Below are positions 30,249-40,640 of a stretch of 42,565 nt of DNA, piece by piece. The stretch's first letter is position 1; each line of letters begins with the position of its first letter. A model generated the notes under the pieces. That model made no database searches and was not told the DNA's origin. It saw nothing but the letters and a program-made list of their open reading frames with translations. This DNA comes from MGBC113645 sp036308445 (GTDB taxonomy: Bacteria; Bacillota_I; Bacilli_A; Erysipelotrichales; Coprobacillaceae): NCBI GenBank assembly GCA_036308445.1, contig JAXJVS010000089.1, forward strand, positions 1-42,565, given 5' to 3'. A program made the translations under genes and the position numbers.

Positions 30249-31555
30249 TGCTAAAAAAATTATCTTTACTAAAACAGTTATTACTTATATTAGGTATCAT
30301 TGCATTAGGTTTTACTTTTATTTTAATGCCAATTATTGACTATAATTTAAATTCAATAGTAGATAATCAAGTTTATGATGATTTATATGAAGCACAAAAT
30401 AATATCATTAATTATAACTTTATACCTAATAGACAGACTAAACCTGTAAGTCATGTTATTTATGATGCAAATTTAAATACATATTCTACAGAAAATTTAG
30501 CATATAGTGATCTATATACTTTGTATCAGAATGTATTTGGTAATGATTTAGAGTTGTTGATTTCTAAAGATGAATCTATAGTTTATTCTAAATCTAAATT
30601 AGCAAAGAAAACATATTATTATTTAATAACAGAAATAAGTCATAATCAATATATTATCTCTTTAACTACAGGAGATTATTCTGATGAATTAGTGATTTCT
30701 CTTAGAAATCAGGTTGTTTATATACAGTATGCTTTTTTAATTATTATAGCTTTAGTATTAACGATTTGGGTATTAACAATTATTAGGCCTTTAAAAAAGA
30801 TAAAAGATTATATTGATGCAATTAAGGATAATAAAGAATATGATTTAAATATTGATAGAGATGATGAAATTGGTATAGTTTCAGATGCTTTAATAGAAAT
30901 GAAAAAAGATCTAGATTTACAAGAAAGTATAAAAACAGAAATGATACATAATATTTCTCATGATTTAAAAACCCCTATTGCATTAATTAAAACATATAGT
31001 CAAAGTGTTAAAGATGATATATATCCATATGGAGATAAAGATAGCTCTATGGATATTATTATAGAGAATGCTGATCGTTTAGATCATAAAGTAAAATTAT
31101 TTCTTTATTTAAATAGATTAGATTATTTACAATCAGAAAATAAAGAAATAAAACCATTTGAAATTAAAGCAACAATAGAAAAAGTAGCTCAACAATTATC
31201 TCAAGTACATCCTTATTTAAAGATAGAATTAGATTTAAAAGATGTATGTTTTGTAGGTGAAGAAGAACATTGGCGAGTTGCAATTGAAAATATTGTAGAA
31301 AATGCTTCTAGATATGCGAAAACGTTAATAAAGATTACGTTACAAGATAATTATTTGGAAATCTTTAATGATGGTGAACATATTGATAAAGATAAGATGG
31401 AATATTTATTTAAGCCTTATGTAAGAGGCGTTAAAGGACAATTTGGATTAGGATTATCTATTGTAGAGAAAACTGCTCATATGTATGGCTATAATGTTAT
31501 AGCAAATAATTTAGATAATGGTGTAAGGTTTGTATTTACTAAAAGAGGAAAATAA
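30248..31555 (+). CDS. Membrane sensor histidine kinase
   Basis: A 435-residue kinase: membrane helices near 10-30 and 160-182, an extracellular loop of about 125 residues between, a HAMP segment (RPLKKIKDYIDAIKDNKEYDL), the phosphorylated H238 in HNISHDLKTPIALIKTY, the N box IENIVENASRYAK, and the ATP lid FGLGLSIVEKTAHMYGY. It partners the response regulator upstream. The outer domain has no recognisable sensory fold. A terminator-like hairpin follows. Confidence 0.95.
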   Translation: MLKKLSLLKQLLLILGIIALGFTFILMPIIDYNLNSIVDNQVYDDLYEAQNNIINYNFIPNRQTKPVSHVIYDANLNTYSTENLAYSDLYTLYQNVFGNDLELLISKDESIVYSKSKLAKKTYYYLITEISHNQYIISLTTGDYSDELVISLRNQVVYIQYAFLIIIALVLTIWVLTIIRPLKKIKDYIDAIKDNKEYDLNIDRDDEIGIVSDALIEMKKDLDLQESIKTEMIHNISHDLKTPIALIKTYSQSVKDDIYPYGDKDSSMDIIIENADRLDHKVKLFLYLNRLDYLQSENKEIKPFEIKATIEKVAQQLSQVHPYLKIELDLKDVCFVGEEEHWRVAIENIVENASRYAKTLIKITLQDNYLEIFNDGEHIDKDKMEYLFKPYVRGVKGQFGLGLSIVEKTAHMYGYNVIANNLDNGVRFVFTKRGK

Positions 31556-31570
31556 TTTTCTCTTTTTTAT
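31541..31570 (+). terminator. Probable terminator of the two-component system
   Basis: AAAGAGGAAAA at 31542-31552 pairs with TTTTCTCTTT (from 31556) with one bulged base and a TAA loop, followed by TTTTT. The kinase stop is inside it. Confidence 0.65.
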
Positions 31571-31789
31571 TTTAAAAAAAGAAAAATAATAATATAAAGA
31601 GAATATTATTATAAGGGGAATTTTATATATAATAGAGAAATGAAAATGGTTTATAATCGCTAAGTTTTGTAATTTTTTAACTTTTAAAAGATTTAGTTAT
31701 AAATATTTATATAACTTTTGTTTTAGATTTTTATTTCACTTCTCTTAAGGTGGTTATTCATGATATAATTAACAAATAAGGTGATAAGT
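31571..31789 (+). other. Leader region with the promoter of the repair cluster
   Basis: About 220 bases without a gene. TATAAT at 31764-31769, preceded by TG (31761-31762), is an extended -10 with a poor -35, close to the GNAT gene. Another TATAAT-like hexamer lies near 31627. No stable RNA structure is obvious. Confidence 0.45.
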
Positions 31790-32188
31790 ATGAGATTAGA
31801 ATTATTAGAATATGTGAGTGAGAATTTACCTAAGGATTTTGATCCTTATTATATTTATTTAATCATAGTAGACAATCAAGAAGTAGGTAGAATTGTTTAT
31901 CGAGAAGGTGATGATTTATCAAGGTATTATGATGGTCATATTGGATATCATATTGAAGAAGAGTATCGAGGTCATCATTATAGTTATGATGCTTGTCTAT
32001 TATTGAAGGAGAAGATAGATAAGGAGTATGTTTATATAACTTGTGATCCAGGTAATATTGCTAGTCAGAGGATAATAGAAAAATTAGGTTGTGAATTTAT
32101 TGAAAGTAGTATAATTCCGAGATCTTTAAGACATGTCTTTAATAAGGATGAAAAAGAGAAATTGATTTATAGGTGGTGGTTGAAATGA
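31790..32188 (+). CDS. GNAT-family N-acetyltransferase
   Basis: A 132-residue protein with the GNAT fold: VGRIVYREGDDL, IGYHIEEEYRGHHYSYDACLLLKE with the acetyl-CoA loop region, and the conserved ITCDPGNIASQRIIEKLGCEFIE near the end. Target unknown. The frame is open from a GTG at 31781, but AGGTGA (31779-31784) lies 5 bases before the ATG at 31790, which I choose. The stop overlaps the sbcD start by 4 bases (ATGA), so the two are coupled. Confidence 0.85.
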   Translation: MRLELLEYVSENLPKDFDPYYIYLIIVDNQEVGRIVYREGDDLSRYYDGHIGYHIEEEYRGHHYSYDACLLLKEKIDKEYVYITCDPGNIASQRIIEKLGCEFIESSIIPRSLRHVFNKDEKEKLIYRWWLK

Positions 32189-33315
32189 AATTTGTACATG
32201 TTGCAGACTTACATTTAGGAAAAGTAATACATCAATATTCTTTGTTAGATGTACAAAAACAATTATTAGATGAATTATTAGAATATATGATTAGTCAAGA
32301 AATGAAAGTGTTAGTTATTGCAGGAGATATTTATGATCGCTCAGTACCTTCTAGCGAAGCAGTTAGTGTATTAGATGAATTTTTAAGCAAAGCAGTTATT
32401 GATAATCATATCAAAGTATTAATGATTTCAGGAAATCATGATAGTCATGAGAGATTACATTTTGCTTCAAGTTTATTAAAAAAACAAGGATTATATATTG
32501 AAACAGAAGTTCATGAAGAATTTAAACCGGTTGTTGTTGATGATGTCAATTTCTACCTTTTACCATTTTTTAAACCTAGTGTTATTAGACAGTTATATAA
32601 TGATGATAATATAACTTCATATCAAGAAGCATTAGAAAAATATTTATCTCATCAAAGTATTGATAAAAACAAAAAGAATATTTTAGTTACTCATCAGTTT
32701 GTAGGTAAAAATAGTGTAACTAGTGATAGTGAAATGACTTTAACTGTTGGTGGTAGTGAAATTGTAGATGCTTCATTGTTTGATGATTTTGATTATGTGG
32801 CTTTAGGACATCTTCATGCACCACAAAAAGTAAAGAGAGAGACTATGAGATATAGTGGCTCTTTAATGCGTTATTCTTTTGATGAGGTGAAACAAAATAA
32901 ATCTATATGTATCGTTGAAACAAATGATTTTTCTGTTTCTTTTCATAGTTTAACTCCCTATATTGATTTAAATCAATATAAGGGATTATATGAAGAATGT
33001 ATGAAAGAAGATTTTATTAGTAAAAAAGATGATCTTATTTCTTTGGAACTATTAGATAAAAAGATTGTTCCTCATGCTATTGATCAATTAAGGTCATTAT
33101 ATCCTAATATATTACAAATATCTTATCCTTATTTTTTACAAAATAATAATGTTATTAAAGGCAATGTTACTAATGTAGAAACGATGGATATATCTGAATT
33201 ATTTAATAAATTTTATAAATATATTACTAATGATGAATTAGATGAAGAATCTATGAATACAATTCATGAATTATTAGATAAGGTAGGTGAGAATGATGAA
33301 AATACTACATCTTAA
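32185..33315 (+). CDS. sbcD: DNA exonuclease subunit SbcD
   Basis: A 376-residue metallophosphoesterase nuclease. Motifs: DLHLG (8-12), GDIYDR (47-52), GNHDS (83-87), VTHQFVGK and the GHLHAPQKV motif that bind two manganese ions. With SbcC it forms the Mre11-Rad50-type complex that opens hairpins and processes DNA ends. The frame starts at a GTG at 32173, but AGGTGGTGG runs over it and the ATG at 32185 fits best. It overlaps the GNAT gene by 4 bases and sbcC by 20 bases. Confidence 0.96.
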   Translation: MKFVHVADLHLGKVIHQYSLLDVQKQLLDELLEYMISQEMKVLVIAGDIYDRSVPSSEAVSVLDEFLSKAVIDNHIKVLMISGNHDSHERLHFASSLLKKQGLYIETEVHEEFKPVVVDDVNFYLLPFFKPSVIRQLYNDDNITSYQEALEKYLSHQSIDKNKKNILVTHQFVGKNSVTSDSEMTLTVGGSEIVDASLFDDFDYVALGHLHAPQKVKRETMRYSGSLMRYSFDEVKQNKSICIVETNDFSVSFHSLTPYIDLNQYKGLYEECMKEDFISKKDDLISLELLDKKIVPHAIDQLRSLYPNILQISYPYFLQNNNVIKGNVTNVETMDISELFNKFYKYITNDELDEESMNTIHELLDKVGENDENTTS

Positions 33316-36300
33316 GATGAAAGCTTTTCTTGCTTATAAAGATGAAATAGACATAGATTTTACTTTGAATGAAGGTCTATATCTTATTAATGGACCTACT
33401 GGTAGCGGGAAAACGACAATCTTTGATGCCATTGTATTTGCTTTGTATGGACAATCTAGTGGGATTAGAGGACAAATGAGTTTAAGAAGTGATTATGCTG
33501 ATGTTAAGGATGAAACTTATGTAGAATTGACTTTTGAAGTATTAGGACATCTTTATACCATTAGAAGAACTCCTACTTATAAAAGAGAAGGATATAAAAC
33601 ATTGAAGCAAGCAACTGCTTTATTAAAATTAGATAATAATCAATATATTGAAGGAACTAAAGATGTTAATACAAAAATTATTGAAATACTAGGAATAAAC
33701 TATGAACAGTTTAAACAGATTGTTATGATATCTCAAGGAGAATTCACTAAATTGATATATGCTAATAGTGATGAAAGAGAAAAAGTTTTAAGACGTATTT
33801 TTAATACATATTCTCTTTTAGATATAGAAAATATTCTTAAAGATAAGGTAAGAGAATATAAAGAAAAATATGATGTTTCTTCTCAGGTATTATCTTCATC
33901 ATTAAAAATGCTTCAAAGTGATGAAAATTATGAGGTTTTCTATCCTTCATTATTAGATACGATTAAAACAGATATAATAAAACTCAAAGAAGAAAACAAA
34001 CAATTAGAACAAAATTATCTAAATAAAGAAAAAAAATATAATGAATTATCTAAAGACTATACTCTAAAAGTGTTAATGAATGAGAAAATAGAGAAATTAG
34101 AAGACTATAATAAGCAATATCATTTATTAACTCAAAAACAGGATGAAATTAATGGATTAGAAAGAGAAATAAAGATATTACAGAATATCAGCCAAAATCA
34201 AAATCTTATATTATCCTATAAGCTAGAAAAAGAACAATATACTCATAATCATCAGAATTATCTTAAAGCAGTAAAAAAACAAGAAAACGTTAAACAAGAA
34301 TATAATCAATACAAAGAAAAATATCTATCACTACAAGAATTAAGAAAAGAAAAAGAAGAACTAAATATTAATGTTAATGAACTAAAGCAAACAATTGAAA
34401 AACAAAAAAAACATAATAATTATTCAAAAATATATCGAGAAAAGAAACAGCAGCTAGATAAAGAAGAAATTATATATAAGAAACAAATAACTGAAAAAGA
34501 AAAGTTTGCTACTAGAATGCAAAGAGATCAACAAAAAGTTAATGAACTACCTGATCTATTAGTAGAACTAAAAGAAATGGACCAGGCAGTACAACAAAAC
34601 AATGAAAAAAGAATATTAATTCATGAACTAAGCGAATTAAACGATCATCTAAGAGATGAACAAGAGAAACATTACGCTTTATCTAATACTTATAATAAAG
34701 CTTGTAAAGTATACAAAGAAGCATACGAAAATTACCAATATCAGGATGAATTATACAAAAGACAACAAGCAGGAATACTAGCATTAGAATTACAAGATGA
34801 TACTCCTTGCCCAGTTTGTGGTTCATTACATCACCCTGCTCCTGCTCAGGTTCAAGAACATGTTTTGTCTGCTTCACAGCTTTCAAAATTGTCTAAAGAG
34901 TTGAATCAGTTATTAAGAGATAAAGAAGAAGCGTATCAGCAGGTTGTAACTCAAAATGAATTAAAAGCACAGGCAATTACAAAATTATCATTGTTTAAAA
35001 AACAATTAAATATTGAAGGAGAATTAAATAAAAGGGTTTTTATTGAGCATTTATCAGCAATTACACAGATACTACAAGATAGAAAGAAAAAATATCAAAG
35101 GTTATATCAACAAACTGAATATCTAAAAAAATTAAGACATTCTTTAGATAAAGATCAAGTTGTTTTAGAAGAAAGAGAAAAAGAACTCAATATATTATTT
35201 GAAAAATTAGAAGTTAAAAGAAACGATATTATTTATTTAGAAGGAATGATGAAAGAATATGAAGGAATGTTTGAAGAGAACTTAGAAGAACAATATCAAA
35301 ATAGTATAAAAAAATATAAAGAGTTATCTAATACAATAGAAGAAATTGAAAAAGGATATCTAAAAGCTGAAAGAGAAATGATATCTTTAAATCAATCAGT
35401 AGAACATTATTTCCAGATTATTCAAAAATCTAAAGATATTTTAAAACAAAAAGAAGAACAATATTATGATTATATTGAAAAGAATTTTAATAATGAGGAA
35501 GAATTTATTAAATACTATTCATTATTATCAATGAAAGAGAAAAAAGAAAAAGAATATAATCAATATTTGATACATAAAGAAAAATTATTAAATCAGATAG
35601 AGATATTAAACAAAGAAGTAGAAAATCATAATGTTGAAGATTTACAAAAAGCAAAAGAAAAAGTTGATCAATATAAAGAAGAAAGAGATCATCTTCAAAA
35701 AGTATATCATCAAATGATAATGAAGGTAGATAATAATACCAAAGTATATCAGACACTAAAGAAAGAATATGAAAAGAATAAGAATGTATTAAATAAGTAT
35801 CAGCATTATCTACATTTAAGTGATATAACATCTGGTAAAAATAATATGAGAATGTCATTTGAAAGATATGTCTTATCTTTCTATTTTGAAAATATTTTAC
35901 AATATGCTAATATAGAATTTGCTGCTATGAGTCAAGGAAGATATCAGTTTATTAGAAAAACGGAAGTAAAGGGAAATAGTAAACAAGGACTAGAATTAAG
36001 TATATTAGATTATGAAACTGGTGTGCAAAGGGATGTTCAGTCTTTATCAGGTGGCGAATCTTTTAAAGCAGCATTATCATTAGCATTGGGATTATCTTCA
36101 ATGATTCAAAGTTATGTAGGTGGAATTGAATTAAATACTTTATTTGTGGATGAAGGTTTTGGAACTTTAGATGAAGAATCTTTAAATCAGGCTATTGATG
36201 TATTAATGAAGTTAGGAAATAATAAGGTGATTGGAATTATTTCTCATGTTAATGAGTTAAAAGAGAAGATTGATAATAAGATTATTGTTAAAAAAGGAAA

Positions 36301-36340
36301 ACAAGGAAGTTATTTGAAAGTTGAATTTCAACCAAATTAG
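33296..36340 (+). CDS. sbcC: DNA exonuclease subunit SbcC (Rad50-like ATPase)
   Basis: A 1014-residue SMC-type ATPase. The Walker A GPTGSGKTT lies near residue 32. Long charged coiled coils run from about 180 to 480 and 540 to 830, joined by the zinc hook C505-P-V-C508. The C-terminal lobe has the signature SLSGGESFKAALSLALGLS and Walker B FVDEGFGTLDEE. The start among ATGs at 33293 and 33296 is uncertain; AGGTGA at 33285-33290 favours 33296, as in neighbouring genes. The frame is open from a GTG at 33287. It overlaps sbcD and lies 14 bases before the helicase gene. Confidence 0.96.
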   Translation: MKILHLKMKAFLAYKDEIDIDFTLNEGLYLINGPTGSGKTTIFDAIVFALYGQSSGIRGQMSLRSDYADVKDETYVELTFEVLGHLYTIRRTPTYKREGYKTLKQATALLKLDNNQYIEGTKDVNTKIIEILGINYEQFKQIVMISQGEFTKLIYANSDEREKVLRRIFNTYSLLDIENILKDKVREYKEKYDVSSQVLSSSLKMLQSDENYEVFYPSLLDTIKTDIIKLKEENKQLEQNYLNKEKKYNELSKDYTLKVLMNEKIEKLEDYNKQYHLLTQKQDEINGLEREIKILQNISQNQNLILSYKLEKEQYTHNHQNYLKAVKKQENVKQEYNQYKEKYLSLQELRKEKEELNINVNELKQTIEKQKKHNNYSKIYREKKQQLDKEEIIYKKQITEKEKFATRMQRDQQKVNELPDLLVELKEMDQAVQQNNEKRILIHELSELNDHLRDEQEKHYALSNTYNKACKVYKEAYENYQYQDELYKRQQAGILALELQDDTPCPVCGSLHHPAPAQVQEHVLSASQLSKLSKELNQLLRDKEEAYQQVVTQNELKAQAITKLSLFKKQLNIEGELNKRVFIEHLSAITQILQDRKKKYQRLYQQTEYLKKLRHSLDKDQVVLEEREKELNILFEKLEVKRNDIIYLEGMMKEYEGMFEENLEEQYQNSIKKYKELSNTIEEIEKGYLKAEREMISLNQSVEHYFQIIQKSKDILKQKEEQYYDYIEKNFNNEEEFIKYYSLLSMKEKKEKEYNQYLIHKEKLLNQIEILNKEVENHNVEDLQKAKEKVDQYKEERDHLQKVYHQMIMKVDNNTKVYQTLKKEYEKNKNVLNKYQHYLHLSDITSGKNNMRMSFERYVLSFYFENILQYANIEFAAMSQGRYQFIRKTEVKGNSKQGLELSILDYETGVQRDVQSLSGGESFKAALSLALGLSSMIQSYVGGIELNTLFVDEGFGTLDEESLNQAIDVLMKLGNNKVIGIISHVNELKEKIDNKIIVKKGKQGSYLKVEFQPN

Positions 36341-36354
36341 AGGGGAAAAATGAT

Positions 36355-39300
36355 ATGTATATAAAAGCAAGTGAAATAAATCGTATATTAACAGATAAAA
36401 GAAATATGCGTATGGCATCACTCTTAAAAATAGAAGAATTAGTAGAAAGTATTCGTGTCTTTTTTAATATGCAGAAAAGATGGTACATTATTCATGCATC
36501 TATTAATCATAATGGATATGAAAACCGTACAGTTATTAAAGTAGATGAAGAAGGAAAAGTAGTGTATTTTTCTTGTTCTTGTCCTTATTGTTTTAATCAT
36601 AGTGCTTGTGCTCATGTAGGAATGTTAGCACTATATTTTACGAAGAATGAATTTTATGATGGTCTAGAATATCATAATAATCTAGAAGAAATAAGACAAA
36701 GACAATTTTTACAATTACAACAAAGAAGAGAAAGAGAATTACTAGATAAACGTATGGATGATACTCATTCATTAATAGAGCGTTTAAGAAGCGAGCATAT
36801 GTGTGATATGTATGATCGAATAGTTGCTCAAACTTATATGATATCTACACAAGTTCATCTTGATTCTATCCATGATCGTTTTTATCATCAGAATTTATTA
36901 ACTTTAGATTATAAAGTTGGTAATGATAAGAAATATGTAATTAAGAATATAGGGGAATTCTTAGATCATATGGATAAAAAAGATAATGTCAAATATGGTA
37001 AGAATTTAGAATTTATTCATACTGTAAAAGCATTTGATGATAATAGTCAAGATGTATTGGCATTTATGAAAATGAAATCGGATTCTTATTATCAAATAAA
37101 TTTTACAAAACCAGTAAGACAATTGAGTATTTCTAGAGAAGAATTCGATGACTTTTATGATTGTTATAGTCATTTACCGGAAGAGTATTGTAATCTTAAA
37201 TTTGAAGATCAAGAATATCGAATTCATCTAAAATTAAAAGAAGAAAGTGATTATTTCATTTTAAGTCTTAATGAATTTTTTGAGGAAAAAAATATGATTA
37301 TTTCTTCAAGGCATCTTTATCATTTTGAAGATGAAACTATGATCAGGTATATTTTAGATGAAGGTAGTAAATGTTCAACATTATTAAAGAAATTAAATGA
37401 AGAAGATATCTTAATAAAAAAAGAAGATTTTCAAGCTTTTTATAAATATGTTTTAAGTGATATTGATGAATATATTATTGTTGATAATCATAATGCATTA
37501 ACATTATTAGAACATGAAGAGGGTATTTCTTTATATGGTGATGTAGATGAAGATGATTCTATTGTATTTCAATTAGAGTATTATTATAGTGATTATATGT
37601 GTTATGGTTTTGACAAAGATAATCGTAATATTTCAAAAACAGCTGATATGATAGAAGCATTTATTCAACATTATGCAACTGATATCATCGATGATAAGAT
37701 ATATTTTGATGATGAAGAAAAATTATATGGTTTTATGAAAGAAGGTTTACCTTATTTATCAAATTATTGTCAGATCTTTGTAAGTGATGCATTACAGCAA
37801 GTAGGAACACCACAATCTACTTCTATGAGCGTAGGTGTAAGTATCGAAAATAATTTATTAGAAATAGAATTGGATAGTATTGATATTGATCAGGATGAGA
37901 TTTATCAAGTATTATCTTCATTTAAAAAGAAGCGAAAATTTCATCGTTTAAAGAATGGTAAGCTTATTTACTTGGATTCACCTGAATTAAATGAATTAGA
38001 TGAACTTACAAATACTTTACATTTATCAGCGAATGATTTTAAAAATGGTAAAGTAGAATTACCTATGTATCGTTTATTTGAATGCGAAGCATTCTCTAAA
38101 GAAAACAATGCATTAATTTATGATCGTAAAGAGAGTGTCAATGATTTTCTAAAGAATTTTAATAATTCTTCTATTGATTTTGATTTGCCTAATTCTTATG
38201 AAAATGTTTTGAGAGATTATCAGAAAGAGGGGTATCAATGGTTAAAATTGATAGCTCATTATGGTTTTGGTGGTATTTTAGCTGATGATATGGGGTTGGG
38301 TAAAACTTTACAGATGATTGCTTACTTAGATAGTGAAAGAAAAGAAGGTAGAACAAATATTGTTGTTACTCCAGCTTCATTGTTATTAAACTGGGAAGAT
38401 GAAATACATAAGTTTAGTAGTGATTTAAAATGTTTAGCTATCTATGGTACAAAAAATGAAAGAAATGAATTCATTCAATCTGCAAAAGATTATGATGTTA
38501 TTATTACTTCTTATGATTATTTAAGAAGAGATATTGAGTTATATGAAGAAATCAATTTTTATACTATTGTATTAGATGAAGCTCAATATATTAAAAATCA
38601 GAAAACTAAAAATGCTTTATGTGTTAAGAAATTAAAAGGAGAACATCGTTTTGCATTAACAGGTACTCCAATTGAAAACTCATTAGCAGAACTTTGGTCT
38701 ATCTTTGACTTCTTAATGCCACATTATTTATATAACTATCATTATTTTGCTGCACAATATGAGAAGCCTATAGTCAAATTCCAGGATGAACAACGTCAAA
38801 CAAGATTACAGAATATGACATCACCTTTTTTGCTTAGAAGAAATAAAGCAGTAGTCTTAAAGGAATTACCACCAAAGATTGAAAAAACATTAACATTTAC
38901 ATTTAATGAACAAGAAAAGAATTTATATTACGCTAATTTAGCTCAAATTAATAAAGATCTTGCTCAAAAATTAAAGTTAGAAACAAATCAAAGATTTGAA
39001 ATTCTAGCAATGCTTACAAAGTTAAGACAAATATGTTTGGATCCTAGACTTGTTTATGATGAAATTGAAGAATCTTCCTCAAAAATAAAAGGATGTATTG
39101 AATTATTACATTCTTTAAAAGATAGTCATAAGAAAGTATTATTGTTTTCATCATTTACTTCAGTATTAGATTTATTAGCTCAAAAGCTTAAAGAAGAACA
39201 TATTTCTTATTATATGTTAACAGGTTCTAATACTAAAGAAGAAAGACAAAAGCTTGTGAGTCAGTTCCAAAATGATTCTACTGATGTTTTCCTTATTTCA

Positions 39301-39588
39301 TTAAAAGCAGGTGGTACAGGATTAAACTTAACTGCAGCCGAAGCAGTTATTCATTTTGATCCATGGTGGAATATGTCTGCTCAAAATCAGGCAACTGATA
39401 GAGCATACCGTATAGGACAAAATAAATCTGTACAGGTATTTAGTTTAATTATGAAAGATAGTATTGAAGAAAAAATACAAAAATTACAGGAATTAAAGAA
39501 AAATTTAGCAGATACATTTGTAGAGGATGGAAAATCTCAAATACAGAATATGTCTATGGAAGAAATATTATCATTGTTTAATGATTAG
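36355..39588 (+). CDS. SNF2/Rad54-family helicase with N-terminal SWIM zinc finger
   Basis: A 1077-residue protein. A SWIM zinc finger (C74-S-C76 and C85-A-H87) opens it, followed by a long region of the bacterial SNF2-associated type (residues about 100-580). Helicase motifs then appear: I DDMGLGKT (about 645), II DEAQ (about 741), III TGTPIENS, then in the second lobe LISLKAGGTGLNLTAAEAVIHFDPWWN and the arginine-finger motif DRAYRIGQ. It is a DNA translocase. It follows sbcC closely and precedes a phosphatase gene by 8 bases, so it is in the repair operon. Confidence 0.93.
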   Translation: MYIKASEINRILTDKRNMRMASLLKIEELVESIRVFFNMQKRWYIIHASINHNGYENRTVIKVDEEGKVVYFSCSCPYCFNHSACAHVGMLALYFTKNEFYDGLEYHNNLEEIRQRQFLQLQQRRERELLDKRMDDTHSLIERLRSEHMCDMYDRIVAQTYMISTQVHLDSIHDRFYHQNLLTLDYKVGNDKKYVIKNIGEFLDHMDKKDNVKYGKNLEFIHTVKAFDDNSQDVLAFMKMKSDSYYQINFTKPVRQLSISREEFDDFYDCYSHLPEEYCNLKFEDQEYRIHLKLKEESDYFILSLNEFFEEKNMIISSRHLYHFEDETMIRYILDEGSKCSTLLKKLNEEDILIKKEDFQAFYKYVLSDIDEYIIVDNHNALTLLEHEEGISLYGDVDEDDSIVFQLEYYYSDYMCYGFDKDNRNISKTADMIEAFIQHYATDIIDDKIYFDDEEKLYGFMKEGLPYLSNYCQIFVSDALQQVGTPQSTSMSVGVSIENNLLEIELDSIDIDQDEIYQVLSSFKKKRKFHRLKNGKLIYLDSPELNELDELTNTLHLSANDFKNGKVELPMYRLFECEAFSKENNALIYDRKESVNDFLKNFNNSSIDFDLPNSYENVLRDYQKEGYQWLKLIAHYGFGGILADDMGLGKTLQMIAYLDSERKEGRTNIVVTPASLLLNWEDEIHKFSSDLKCLAIYGTKNERNEFIQSAKDYDVIITSYDYLRRDIELYEEINFYTIVLDEAQYIKNQKTKNALCVKKLKGEHRFALTGTPIENSLAELWSIFDFLMPHYLYNYHYFAAQYEKPIVKFQDEQRQTRLQNMTSPFLLRRNKAVVLKELPPKIEKTLTFTFNEQEKNLYYANLAQINKDLAQKLKLETNQRFEILAMLTKLRQICLDPRLVYDEIEESSSKIKGCIELLHSLKDSHKKVLLFSSFTSVLDLLAQKLKEEHISYYMLTGSNTKEERQKLVSQFQNDSTDVFLISLKAGGTGLNLTAAEAVIHFDPWWNMSAQNQATDRAYRIGQNKSVQVFSLIMKDSIEEKIQKLQELKKNLADTFVEDGKSQIQNMSMEEILSLFND

Positions 39589-39596
39589 GAGAAATT

Positions 39597-40124
39597 ATGA
39601 AGTTATATGTAGTTAGACATGGAGAAACAACTTATAATGTAGAAAATAGAATATGTGGAATAAGTGATGTTGAACTTACAGATCTAGGTAGAATTCAGGC
39701 TGAAGAAGCATTTATAAAATTAAAAGATATTCATTTTGATAAAGTCTATGTTTCTCCATTAAAAAGAGCTGTTGATACAGCTAGAATCATTACTGATAAG
39801 CGTTATAAGCTTATTATTGAAAAAAGAATCGAAGAGATTAACTTCGGAATATTCGAAGGAATGAGTAGAGATACACAAGAGTTTCAACAAACAAAATATA
39901 ATTTAGGGGTACATTATCAAGAAGGTGAAACCTTCTTGAATGTTGTACATCGTGTTTACAGTTTTTTAGACGATTTAAAGGTAATGGATTATTCAAATGT
40001 TTTGATTGTTTGTCATGGAGGTATTATGAGAGCAATTCATTCTTATTTTAATGATATGACGAATGATGATTTTTATCATATGACAAGTAAAAACTGTGAA
40101 ATAAAGCAATATATTTTAAAATAA
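39597..40124 (+). CDS. Histidine phosphatase (phosphoglycerate mutase-like) family protein
   Basis: A 175-residue phosphatase. R7-H8-G9-E10 (VVRHGETTYNVENRICG) gives the phosphorylated histidine, SPLKRAVDTA the second conserved arginine, and C139-H140-GG the second histidine. The EGETFLNVVHRV segment carries the acid. Substrates of such enzymes range from phosphoglycerate to alpha-ribazole phosphate; the context does not tell. It is the last gene of the sbcDC cluster, 8 bases after the helicase gene, with AGGAGAA upstream. Confidence 0.88.
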   Translation: MKLYVVRHGETTYNVENRICGISDVELTDLGRIQAEEAFIKLKDIHFDKVYVSPLKRAVDTARIITDKRYKLIIEKRIEEINFGIFEGMSRDTQEFQQTKYNLGVHYQEGETFLNVVHRVYSFLDDLKVMDYSNVLIVCHGGIMRAIHSYFNDMTNDDFYHMTSKNCEIKQYILK

Positions 40125-40160
40125 TTATAAGATTAAATTCTTTTTCTTGTTTGTCTATGT

Positions 40161-40166
40161 TACAAT
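40161..40166 (+). promoter_or_regulatory. Extended -10 element of the first PTS IIB gene
   Basis: TACAAT with TG at 40158-40159 one base upstream. A matching -35 about 17 bases upstream is weak (TTCTTT at 40138). It lies about 38 bases upstream of the start codon. Confidence 0.4.
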
Positions 40167-40203
40167 AAATATAGAAGTCCAATAATTGAAAGGAGATTTT
40201 TAT

Positions 40204-40500
40204 ATGAAAATTTTATTATGTTGTAAAGCTGGTGTAACCTCTAATATGTTTGCTTCAGCATTGAAAGATGAAGCAAGTAAAAAGGATATGGAAATTGTAG
40301 TTTGGGCTGCGGCTGAAACTGCTGTTGAATATTCTATCGAATCAGCTGATATTGTATTAGTCACTCCTCAACTTACAAGTTCACTTAGAAAATTAGAAGG
40401 ATTAGCAAAAAGTGGAACTCCTGTTATTTTAATTGATGAAGATGATTTTAGAACATTTAATGCAAAGAAAGTATTAGCTGAAGCATTAGAAAAAATTTAG
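40204..40500 (+). CDS. PTS sugar transporter subunit IIB, lactose/cellobiose type, copy 1
   Basis: A 98-residue IIB protein. It starts MKILLCCKAGVTSNMFASALKDEA, matching the IIB active loop (usually MKILLVCNAGMSTSMLV), with two adjacent cysteines C6 and C7; the phosphorylated one is expected at C7. The rest (SADIVLVTPQLTSSLRKLEG) fits the fold. The frame is open from 40186, but AAAGGAG fits the ATG at 40204. There is no IIA or IIC gene next to it, and it has its own terminator, so it stands alone. Confidence 0.85.
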   Translation: MKILLCCKAGVTSNMFASALKDEASKKDMEIVVWAAAETAVEYSIESADIVLVTPQLTSSLRKLEGLAKSGTPVILIDEDDFRTFNAKKVLAEALEKI

Positions 40501-40512
40501 ATAATAATAATA

Positions 40513-40538
40513 AGCCAGGATAATTCCTGGTTTTTAAG
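40513..40538 (+). terminator. Terminator after the first PTS IIB gene
   Basis: CCAGGA (40515-40520) pairs with TCCTGG (40525-40530), loop TAAT, followed by TTTTT. Confidence 0.85.
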
Positions 40539-40640
40539 TTGTTTCAAAATGATAATATTATATCCAGGAAGAAGAATTCATATTCAACCTTTTCTAACTT
40601 TCTTCTTTGAAGGAAAAATAATATTGGGAGGAAACAAGAA

